The notes under the pieces are model-generated. The model made no database searches, was not told the origin of the DNA, and saw only the letters and a list, made by a program, of their open reading frames with translations. Position numbers and translations under genes: made by a program. Shown here in pieces: positions 1 through 6,114 of a stretch of DNA of 16,926 bases (the first letter of the stretch is position 1; every line of letters starts with the position of its first letter). This DNA comes from Actinomycetes bacterium (GTDB taxonomy: Bacteria > Actinomycetota > Acidimicrobiia > Spongiisociales > UBA5794). Where the stretch lies: NCBI GenBank assembly GCA_023336875.1, contig JAMBLH010000045.1, forward strand, positions 1 to 16,926, written 5' to 3'.

Positions 1-1
1 A

Positions 2-55
2 CAGCCAGACCTTTTGTTCATCCCTGATACGGGCGAGGCCCCCTGGTCACGGTGA
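2..55 (+). CDS. Possible 3' end of an upstream gene (partial)
   Basis: An open frame enters from the left edge and ends at TGA 53-55. The 17 visible residues (ending PDTGEAPWSR) have ordinary actinobacterial composition, but they are too few to identify a family. It would lie 57 nt upstream of the next gene on the same strand. This could equally be chance, because short open frames are common in GC-rich DNA. Confidence 0.25.
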   Translation, partial: QPDLLFIPDTGEAPWSR

Positions 56-112
56 GACATCACGGAACGGACTCGGACCTACCCTGCGATCAAACGATCA
101 AAGGAGGCCCGT

Positions 113-538
113 ATGAGCCAAGACGTTCCCCAGCATCTATCGATTCTCACGCTTGGGGCCTTCGATCTACCCATGCTGCGTGCGTTCTATGGAGCATGGG
201 GGTGGTCCGAACTCGAACAGAGCTCGGAAGAATGGTGTGCCTTCGACATGGGCGGCTGCCTCCTGTCGATCTACCCACTGGAACTCCTCGGCGATGAGGC
301 TGCTCCCGGAGAGCCCGTGCTGGCAGCTCCATGGCGTGGATTCACGATGGCAATCAATGTTGAATCTGAGGGGCAGGTGCAGGAGGTATTCGATACCGCT
401 GTCGCATCCGGAGCTATTGAGGTACAGGGACCCACCCGCAGGGACTGGGGTGGGTTGACGGCCTATGTTGCGGATCCCGAAGGAAACCGCTGGGAAATTG
501 CCGCAGGCGGACCTACGCCTTCACCCACCAAGAAATAG
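113..538 (+). CDS. VOC-family (glyoxalase/bleomycin-resistance/dioxygenase fold) protein
   Basis: This 141-residue protein has the length and shape of a single-module vicinal-oxygen-chelate protein. The first beta-alpha unit opens with LSILTLGAFDLPMLRAFYGA, where the AFYGA helix is typical of the family. The second half contains VQEVFDTAVASGA followed by the hallmark ending YVADPEGNRWEIA (about residues 117-129), whose Glu is usually a metal ligand. VOC proteins bind divalent metals and range from glyoxalases and dioxygenases to binding proteins, so substrate cannot be inferred. The start is fixed by a strong Shine-Dalgarno, AAGGAGG at 101-107, five bases before the ATG. The C-terminal PTPSPTKK is a low-complexity tail. 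No operon partner is visible downstream. Confidence 0.85.
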   Translation: MSQDVPQHLSILTLGAFDLPMLRAFYGAWGWSELEQSSEEWCAFDMGGCLLSIYPLELLGDEAAPGEPVLAAPWRGFTMAINVESEGQVQEVFDTAVASGAIEVQGPTRRDWGGLTAYVADPEGNRWEIAAGGPTPSPTKK

Positions 539-691
539 CGAGACCCTACTGATCGCCAGCGGGGCGCGGTTCAGGAACGCCGTCACGCCATCGTCGATCT
601 CGAGGTGGATGTTCTCCTCACCGATGACTTCGATGAGACCAGCGGGGTAATGACATTGGTGGAGCGGTGTTTCGCTCGGGAAACATGTCAT
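521..691 (-). pseudogene. Short crotonase-like relic (possible C-terminal fragment)
   Basis: A 56-codon minus-strand frame runs from ATG at 691 to TGA at 521 and slightly overlaps the VOC gene. Its middle, from PAGLIEVIGEENIHLE to DDGVTAFLNRAPLAIS, has strongly G/C-ending codons like real genes of this genome. The D-G-V-T-A-F-L-N-R stretch resembles the usual C-terminal motif of enoyl-CoA hydratase/isomerase proteins (E/D-G-x-x-A-F-L-x-x-R-x-P). No upstream part of such a protein is readable in any frame. It is therefore either a degraded gene end or a coincidental resemblance. The call is inference only. Confidence 0.25.
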
Positions 692-948
692 GCAACGACT
701 TTGGATCTGCCGGCTTTCGGATCCTTCCTATGGGCGGATACGCCGCCATCGCCCCGATTGAGGCATATCCAATCGCCCGGGACTGAGCCACCGAGATTCC
801 CGGCAACTAGTCAGTCCTCTCGTCTGCGACTCCTATCCGGGGTGCGGAGGCTCGCATAGGTCTCTTGGAGATCGGAAGTTGTCGTTCACCTTCGACGCGG
901 CGCACGAGCCAGCCAATTGAACCCCATCAGGAGATGACCGGTCCCACG
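692..948. other. Non-coding stretch between relic and small membrane protein gene
   Basis: Together with the relic this makes about 410 bases (539-948) without an intact gene. The open frames that cross it have atypical composition and no recognisable family motifs. No tRNA T-loop, clear promoter or strong terminator hairpin was seen. It lies at the 3' ends of two converging genes. Confidence 0.5.
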
Positions 949-1236
949 CTACCCGGCGGAGTAGCTCCGGTATTGCGTGGTACGCATACCACCGCTTGTC
1001 CACGAGGCAATGTCGGCGAACACACCAAGACCGATAATGATCCAGTCGAAGCCTGTTACACCACCGGTGAACACGACGACGTACATGAGCGTGGTCCACG
1101 GGGCAAGAAAGAAACCGATGAATGCGAAGAGGAAGTTGTCGAAAGCGAGATTCCAACGGTCCTGATCGAACAACCACCACACGAGTATCGCAAAACGCGG
1201 CCCGATCAGAATCATCGATGCAAACAGGCAGCACAC
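949..1236 (-). CDS. Small multi-pass membrane protein, actinobacterial hypothetical family
   Basis: The 95-residue product is mostly hydrophobic, with about three membrane segments: near residues 3-21, 31-60 and 62-77. Distinctive features are an ILVWWLFD motif, an F-x-x-PWTTLMYVVVF stretch and a GFDWIIIGLGVFADIAS segment. I recognise these as recurring in small uncharacterised membrane proteins of actinobacteria, from general familiarity and not a search. The start is GTG at 1236, chosen because AAAGGA lies nine bases upstream. It is 60 nt downstream of the alpha/beta hydrolase gene on the same strand and is probably co-transcribed with it. No function can be assigned. Confidence 0.75.
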   Translation of the reverse strand: MCCLFASMILIGPRFAILVWWLFDQDRWNLAFDNFLFAFIGFFLAPWTTLMYVVVFTGGVTGFDWIIIGLGVFADIASWTSGGMRTTQYRSYSAG

Positions 1237-1296
1237 GGTGGCAGTTCCTTTCAGCTAGCAATCAACGATAGCCAGCGGCGTCTCGTCGTGCCCGAC

Positions 1297-2172
1297 TCAG
1301 GGCGCATGTGACGTTGAATCTGCGCCAGACACAGATCGGACATGCGACTCGATGAATCCGATCACCTCGGCAAAGTACGGTTCAAATGGCGTGAGGTCGC
1401 TGTGCGCACCTTCCGGAACAATTACGAGTTCCGTATCGACACCGAGCTCGGCAAGTTCATACGAGTCCTCGACGGGCACGATGTCATCCTGCTCCCCATG
1501 TACCAAAAGAAGCGGTGCGTTGACGTGCGGTACACGGGCGCGAGGGGCAATGACGTCAAAGCCCTTCCCGATCATCGTCTCAACGGCCCACAGCACTGCC
1601 CATCTGATGGGACCTGGGAGAGGAAGGTTTTCATCCATCAGTTCACCCGGGTGGGCAAACGACGCAACGGCCACCACGGCAGAGACATCATCGTTGTACG
1701 AGGCGTAGTAGATCGCAGCTGCAGCCCCAACAGAATGTGCAATAACCGCAACGTCTGTGACGTCATCCCGCTGTCTGAGATACTCAACAGCCGTACCGAG
1801 GTCCTCCGCGAACTTGAGCATTGATACATGGTCGTCGTGCTCTGACAAGCCATGGTTCCGCGCATCGAGGAAGAGTGCGTGCATGCCAGCCTCGTTGATC
1901 GCTGGCGCAAGATCGAGCATGTGAGCAGCGTTTCCGCCCCAACCATGCAGCACCACCACCGCCGGCGCATCGACTCCTGCCGAAACAAACCAACCATGAA
2001 GTCGGATGTCTCTTGGATTGGTGAGCCAGACCTGTTCCTCAGGAAGTCCAAGATCGGCGGGTGACTGGTGAACGTCAAGTAGAGGCGGCCGCCAGGCTCG
2101 TTTGAACAAACGTGGTGCGGCAACCATGATCCCGGCGCCGACAACCAATGGGATAACGATACTTCTGCGCAT
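1297..2172 (-). CDS. Membrane-anchored alpha/beta hydrolase
   Basis: The 291-residue protein begins with a short Arg-rich start and one hydrophobic helix (residues 4-20), so it is probably tethered to the membrane with the catalytic domain outside or at the membrane face. The alpha/beta hydrolase core shows the oxyanion-hole motif HGWGG (76-80) and a nucleophile elbow AHSVGA with Ser147. The acid is probably Asp229 or Asp230 in HGEQDDIVP, and the catalytic His is His257 in EGAHSDL. These make a complete triad, so it is likely an active esterase, lipase or peptidase-like enzyme of unknown substrate. There is no Shine-Dalgarno. A TAACCT box lies six bases before the ATG, suggesting a leaderless message. 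It is divergent from the DUF1684 gene. Confidence 0.9.
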   Translation of the reverse strand: MRRSIVIPLVVGAGIMVAAPRLFKRAWRPPLLDVHQSPADLGLPEEQVWLTNPRDIRLHGWFVSAGVDAPAVVVLHGWGGNAAHMLDLAPAINEAGMHALFLDARNHGLSEHDDHVSMLKFAEDLGTAVEYLRQRDDVTDVAVIAHSVGAAAAIYYASYNDDVSAVVAVASFAHPGELMDENLPLPGPIRWAVLWAVETMIGKGFDVIAPRARVPHVNAPLLLVHGEQDDIVPVEDSYELAELGVDTELVIVPEGAHSDLTPFEPYFAEVIGFIESHVRSVSGADSTSHAP

Positions 2173-2178
2173 ATCGAA

Positions 2179-2184
2179 AGGTTA
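2179..2184 (-). promoter_or_regulatory. Putative -10 box of a leaderless promoter for the hydrolase
   Basis: TAACCT on the minus strand ends six bases before the hydrolase ATG, and no ribosome-binding site is present. The same TANNNT-N6/7-ATG spacing recurs at five other starts in this window. No convincing -35 element was found. Confidence 0.45.
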
Positions 2185-2235
2185 GGCACCAGACACGATA
2201 CGGAATACACTCTCGTTGGCGTCGTTACAACTGCC

Positions 2236-2745
2236 ATGGATACAGAAGCCCTACTTCAGGATCGCAAGGACAAGGATGAGTTCTTCAAACTAAGCCCATA
2301 TTCTCCAATCCCCGCACAGGACCAGGGCACATTCACTGGACTCTCCTACTTCGACCCCAATCCAGATCTTGTGTTCACGGTCGAGTTGGAACCGGTTGAA
2401 CCAACCGAAATCACCATTCATACGACCACAGGCGACACCCGGATCTACCACCGCATCGCCACTGCCACCGTTGAAATCGATGAGACGCCCGTATCCCTTG
2501 CCATCTACTCGTCGGGGGACGACAGCTTGTTCCTCCCGTTTCGAGACTCGACCTCGGGTCGGAAGAGCTACGGGGCCGGGCGCTATCTTGATATCGATCC
2601 GAATGAGGATGGAACGATGACCATTGACTTCAACTACGCCTATGCACCGTTCTGCGCCTACTCCGATCAGTTCTCCTGCGCCCTCCCGCCACAGGAGAAC
2701 TGGATGACCGTGTCGGTTAAGGCTGGCGAACGCACTCGGCCATAG
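2236..2745 (+). CDS. DUF1684 domain-containing protein
   Basis: The 169-residue protein matches the DUF1684 family by its signature order. It has an N-terminal RKDKDEFFK helix and a central beta region. Then come LPFRDSTSGRKSYGAGRYLD (about residues 95-114) and the C-terminal DFNYAYAPFCAYSDQFSCAL with two cysteines (about residues 125-144), followed by PPQENW. The family is widespread in bacteria and uncharacterised. There is no signal peptide, so it is probably cytoplasmic. The start ATG has no Shine-Dalgarno. The stop is followed six bases later by the GTG of a small membrane protein gene, so the two probably form an operon. Confidence 0.92.
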   Translation: MDTEALLQDRKDKDEFFKLSPYSPIPAQDQGTFTGLSYFDPNPDLVFTVELEPVEPTEITIHTTTGDTRIYHRIATATVEIDETPVSLAIYSSGDDSLFLPFRDSTSGRKSYGAGRYLDIDPNEDGTMTIDFNYAYAPFCAYSDQFSCALPPQENWMTVSVKAGERTRP

Positions 2746-2751
2746 ATCGTC

Positions 2752-2928
2752 GTGCTAGACGTCCTTCTTCCCACCACTGACGCAGGGGTCGCAGCGCAAT
2801 TCGCACTGCTTCTCGTGGTGGCCCTAACCGCGGGATGGTTCGCTCGTCACAACAAGGACGTCCTCCGCCTCGTAGTGGGCCTCACGCTCCTTCTCGCTGG
2901 CCTCATGGCCGTCCGAGCAATCCATTGA
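2752..2928 (+). CDS. Small two-helix membrane protein (58 aa)
   Basis: A GTG-initiated frame six bases after the DUF1684 stop encodes 58 residues. It starts MLDVLLPTTDAG, followed by a hydrophobic helix (about residues 14-29), a charged loop ARHNKDVLR, and a second helix ending GLMAVRAIH. Codons end predominantly in G or C, as in neighbouring real genes. Two clean helices with a basic connecting loop support a genuine small integral membrane protein. The tight spacing suggests translational coupling to the DUF1684 gene. The function is unknown. Confidence 0.65.
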   Translation: MLDVLLPTTDAGVAAQFALLLVVALTAGWFARHNKDVLRLVVGLTLLLAGLMAVRAIH

Positions 2929-2989
2929 CTCGCCTTAGCTCCGCTTCCTTACGGTCCTGTCACCGTGGAGTTTCGAAGTAACTCCCCGA

Positions 2990-3006
2990 GAACGCCAAAG
3001 GCGTTC
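2990..3006 (+). terminator. Perfect 7-bp hairpin, candidate terminator
   Basis: GAACGCC, loop AAA, GGCGTTC forms a perfect GC-rich hairpin 61 nt after the small membrane protein stop. It is followed by a pyrimidine-rich, T-containing run. It probably ends the DUF1684 operon. It could instead be an operator, since it lies just upstream of the next gene's -10 box. Confidence 0.45.
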
Positions 3007-3018
3007 CCTTCTACCCTT

Positions 3019-3024
3019 TACTCT
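3019..3024 (+). promoter_or_regulatory. Putative -10 box of a leaderless promoter for the AhpD/CMD-like gene
   Basis: TACTCT ends six bases before ATG 3031 and there is no Shine-Dalgarno. This placement favours ATG 3031 over an in-frame GTG at 2965, whose extra 22 codons would run through the hairpin at 2990-3006. Confidence 0.45.
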
Positions 3025-3030
3025 TCCCCC

Positions 3031-4017
3031 ATGTTCGAGTTCACTGGATCCCCCGTACCGGTCCGAGAGGACCTCAAGAACGCGTACGGTGACATCTGGG
3101 CCCATCTTTCTGAACCGGGACCAACCCTGACGGGGAGTCAGCGCGTCAGCCTCGCCGCCTTTGTGCGTGCGGCCAGAAGCGGAGACACACCAGCGTGGCC
3201 CGACCTTCCCACATCAGTGTTGAACCTTGCCGCATTGCTCTTTACCGATCCTGGTGAGGTTGACCGTTCGTCTGTGAGAGCTGCTGCCGACGATGCAGGC
3301 GATCCGATGACGGTTGAGGTCATCTCCCTCGTGTCGATGTTGGCTGCCGTTGACGGTGGGCACCGTGGCCTCACTGCCGAACTTGAGCCCCTCCCCACAC
3401 CAACGGAGGGAGCACCCACAGGTGTCATCGCCGAAGGCTTGAAACAGCGTCGCACCCACATCCCAATGCCAGCAGGGGCAATCCCGCTGGCCCTCGACCT
3501 TCTCCCCGAGGTTGGGAGGGTGTTTCAGGACAGTTTCGGACCGCAATACATGACGGGGCACGAGATGGGATTCGATGACTTCGGCCGTGCTCCCGGTCTG
3601 AACCGTGCCCAGATCGAGCTTGTCTCATCGAGAACATCCCTCCACAACAAATGTTTCTACTGAACTCTTGCCCATGTGCGGATGCTCAGTTCGAGCGCCA
3701 ACGCCTATGACTACCCTCTCGATATTGCAGCCATCAGAGATCCCTCAATCCCGACGGGCATTCCCGGCGGTACGGAACTCTTGCACTTCGTCGACGCACT
3801 TGTCGCTCGCGCCCCGAAGGACCTGACCCGCGCCCAGACAGCGATCATCAACACTTTTGACCAGGAGAGCCTCGTTGACGCAGCGGCGGTCTTCGGGAAC
3901 TTCGAGATGATGAATAGAGTTGCCGAAGGATCAGGGATTCCCATTTCGCCCCAGGCCATGGAGAGGATGAGGGATACCATCGACGAGCTGGGCTTGATTA
4001 GCCTACTAAAATCCTAA
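3031..4017 (+). CDS. Carboxymuconolactone decarboxylase/AhpD-like protein, candidate selenoprotein (in-frame TGA at 3661)
   Basis: Read through the TGA at 3661-3663, this is a 328-residue protein. Residues 190-320 look like an AhpD/CMD peroxidase-type domain. LNRAQIELVSSRTSLHNK leads into C208-F-Y-[211]-T-L-A-H215, and LTRAQTAIINTFDQE with NFEMMNRVAEGSGI follows. The N-terminal half resembles a degenerate helical CMD-like repeat without a CxxC. In AhpD the motif is C-x-x-C-x-x-x-H and the second Cys is the reactive one; here that codon is TGA. The upstream and downstream parts are in the same frame with no other damage. A hairpin meeting bacterial SECIS geometry follows. Either position 211 is selenocysteine, or the gene carries a single recent Cys-to-stop mutation. 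No selenocysteine machinery is in the window. Without readthrough the product would stop after residue 210 and lose the motif. Confidence 0.7.
3680..3699 (+). promoter_or_regulatory. SECIS-like hairpin after the in-frame TGA
   Basis: The RNA can fold with 3680-3681 pairing to 3698-3699, A3682 bulged, and 3683-3687 pairing to 3693-3697, including one U-G pair. The apical loop AGUUC (3688-3692) has G in its second position and starts 24 nt after the TGA. Known bacterial SECIS elements have a short stem, a small apical loop with an early G, and a loop roughly 16-37 nt after the UGA. The fit is good, but such short hairpins also arise by chance. Confidence 0.45.
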
Positions 4018-4038
4018 GCTTCTCACTAAGCGATTCGT

Positions 4039-4078
4039 CTTTGTACCAGAGGAAGCGCGACAATCAGGAGTACCAAAG
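4039..4078 (+). repeat. Imperfect inverted repeat upstream of acs
   Basis: CTTTGTAC (4039-4046) is complementary to GTACCAAAG (4070-4078) with one extra base, over a 23-nt spacer. It ends just before the acs Shine-Dalgarno. It could be a leader hairpin or an operator; nothing identifies a regulator. Confidence 0.25.
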
Positions 4079-4092
4079 CCCAGGAGGCAGAA

Positions 4093-6048
4093 GTGACCGC
4101 AAAAGGCATCGAGAACCTACTTCGCGAGGATCGCCTCTTTCCGCCGACCGATGAATTCACGGCCCAGGCAAACGCAGGTGCAGAGCTCTACAGCGAAGCT
4201 GACGAGGACTTCGTCGGCTACTGGAAGCGACAGGCGCTCGAACGCATCACCTGGTTCAAGGAGCCAACTGAGGGCCTGGACGACTCCAAGGCACCCTTCT
4301 TCAAGTGGTTCGCCGACGGCGAACTGAATATCTCCTACAACTGTCTCGACCGTCACCTCGAGTCAGGAGGAGACAAGGTTGCGTTCCACTGGGTCGGCGA
4401 ACCGGGGGATACCCGAGACATCACCTATCAGGAACTCTCCGACGATGTGAACCGATTTGCAAACGGCTTACGATCCCTCGGCGTGGAGAAAGGTGACAGG
4501 GTCGCCATCTACATGGGGATGGTCCCCGAACTTGCCGTAGCGATGCTCGCATGTGCAAGGATCGGCGCGCCCCACTCGGTCATCTTTGGAGGCTTCAGCG
4601 CCGATTCGATCATTGATCGCTGCCGTGACGCGGAGGCGAAGATGCTCATCACTGCTGACGGCGCGTGGCGTCGCGGAGGCATCGTCCCGCTCAAGGACAA
4701 CTGCGATGAGGCAATGGCATCAACTCCTTCGATCGAGCATTGTGTCGTGTACGAGCGGACGAAGCAGGGCGTGCCGATGAAAGAGGACCGCGACGTATGG
4801 TGGCACGACCTCGTTGCGGATCAGTCAGCCACCTGTGAACCCGAGGTGATGGCAGCTGAGGACCTGCTCTACATCCTCTATACGTCCGGCACAACCGCCA
4901 AGCCCAAGGGCATCATGCATACAACAGGTGGCTATCTCACTGGTGCGGCCACTACGCACTCACAGGTGTTTGACATCAAGCCCGACACAGATGTGTACTG
5001 GTGCGCTGCGGACATCGGCTGGGTGACCGGTCACACCTACATCGTGTACGGACCGTTGGCCAACCACACCACGAGCGTCATGTACGAGGGCACACCTGAT
5101 TTCCCCAACAAGGACCGCCTCTGGTCCATCATCGAGAAGTACGGTGTCACGATTCTGTACACGGCCCCAACGGCCATCCGCGCATTCATGAAATGGGGGA
5201 CCGAGTACCCAGAGATGCACGACCTTTCATCATTGCGCCTTCTTGGATCCGTTGGCGAGCCGATCAACCCTGCAGCGTGGATGTGGTACTACGAAAACAT
5301 CGGTGGAGGCACCACACCGATTGTGGACACGTGGTGGCAGACAGAGACCGGCAGCATCATGATCTCGCCACTTCCTGGCATCACGACGACCAAACCAGGA
5401 TCCGCCACGAAGGCGCTTCCTGGTATCAGTGCTGAGGTTGTTGACAAGGACGGCGTGCCCGTGGCGCCCGGCGGTGGAGGATTCCTCACCATGACACAGC
5501 CCTGGCCCTCAATGCTCCGATCGATCTATGGAGACGACGAGCGATATGTCTCCACATACTGGTCCCAACTCCCAGGACGGTACTGGGCTGGTGATGGAGC
5601 AAAGCTCGACGTTGATGAATATCTGTGGATTCTGGGCCGGATCGACGATGTCATGAACATCTCCGGGCATCGCATCTCCACGATGGAGGTCGAATCGGCG
5701 CTCGTCTCTCATCCGAGCGTTGCCGAGTCCGCAGTCGTCGGGGCTGCCGATGATCTCACGGGACAGGCCATCGTTGCCTTCGTTACGTTGATGGGCGGCA
5801 CAGAGAGTTCCGATGCACTCAACGACGAACTCAGGAAGCACGTTGCGAAGAAGATCGGCCCGATCGCAAAGCCGAAGTCGATCATCTTCACGCCTGACCT
5901 ACCAAAGACAAGGTCAGGCAAGATCATGCGGAGGCTCCTCAGGGATATCTCAGAGGACAGGGATCTCGGGGATATCACGACACTCGCAAACGCAGACATC
6001 GTTGCCGCGCTTGCAGTGCAGGCCAACGAACAACGCAAAGAGGACTGA
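4093..6048 (+). CDS. acs: Acetyl-CoA synthetase (AMP-forming)
   Basis: The 651-residue protein has the normal Acs length and all its marks, and would convert acetate, ATP and CoA to acetyl-CoA in the cytoplasm. The CoA/AMP region includes FGGFSADSIIDRC and WRRGG. The ATP loop is YTSGTTAKPKG (263-273), with Ala where Gly is usual. VDTWWQTETG carries Trp414, matching the acetate-pocket Trp of Acs. GRIDDVMNISGHRIST is the hinge region. Near the end PKTRSGKIMRR places the reversibly acetylated Lys at 610. The start is GTG, set by AGGAGG at 4082-4087 five bases upstream. It follows the CMD-like gene after 75 nt on the same strand and may have its own leader. It converges on the oxidoreductase gene. 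Confidence 0.97.
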   Translation: MTAKGIENLLREDRLFPPTDEFTAQANAGAELYSEADEDFVGYWKRQALERITWFKEPTEGLDDSKAPFFKWFADGELNISYNCLDRHLESGGDKVAFHWVGEPGDTRDITYQELSDDVNRFANGLRSLGVEKGDRVAIYMGMVPELAVAMLACARIGAPHSVIFGGFSADSIIDRCRDAEAKMLITADGAWRRGGIVPLKDNCDEAMASTPSIEHCVVYERTKQGVPMKEDRDVWWHDLVADQSATCEPEVMAAEDLLYILYTSGTTAKPKGIMHTTGGYLTGAATTHSQVFDIKPDTDVYWCAADIGWVTGHTYIVYGPLANHTTSVMYEGTPDFPNKDRLWSIIEKYGVTILYTAPTAIRAFMKWGTEYPEMHDLSSLRLLGSVGEPINPAAWMWYYENIGGGTTPIVDTWWQTETGSIMISPLPGITTTKPGSATKALPGISAEVVDKDGVPVAPGGGGFLTMTQPWPSMLRSIYGDDERYVSTYWSQLPGRYWAGDGAKLDVDEYLWILGRIDDVMNISGHRISTMEVESALVSHPSVAESAVVGAADDLTGQAIVAFVTLMGGTESSDALNDELRKHVAKKIGPIAKPKSIIFTPDLPKTRSGKIMRRLLRDISEDRDLGDITTLANADIVAALAVQANEQRKED

Positions 6049-6077
6049 CGATACACGACAGGGAGTCGGTCATCGTG

Positions 6078-6114
6078 AAGCGAAGCGGTCGTGTGTCCTA
6101 AAGCGAAGCGGTCG
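6078..6114. repeat. Pair of 14-bp direct repeats between converging genes
   Basis: AAGCGAAGCGGTCG occurs at 6078-6091 and again at 6101-6114. The second copy encodes the last codons and approaches the stop of the minus-strand oxidoreductase; the first lies beyond it. This looks like a small tandem duplication spanning the gene end. Confidence 0.6.

Noticed and set aside
833..1261. 142-codon minus-strand frame overlapping the small membrane protein
   Set aside because: Arg/Cys/His-rich composition typical of an out-of-frame reading. The alternative frame gives a clean membrane protein with a ribosome-binding site.
1342..1824. 160-codon plus-strand frame opposite the hydrolase
   Set aside because: It has no recognisable motifs and lies antisense to a protein with a complete catalytic triad.
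2965..3030. Upstream GTG start extending the AhpD/CMD-like protein by 22 residues
   Set aside because: The added residues are not family-like, the codons are atypical, and the stretch runs through the candidate terminator hairpin. ATG 3031 has a well-placed -10 box.
3676..4017. Separate 113-aa gene starting at ATG 3676 or ATG 3682
   Set aside because: It is in frame with the upstream part and begins inside the C-x-x-x-x-x-x-H motif region with no ribosome-binding site. It is better read as the continuation after the TGA.
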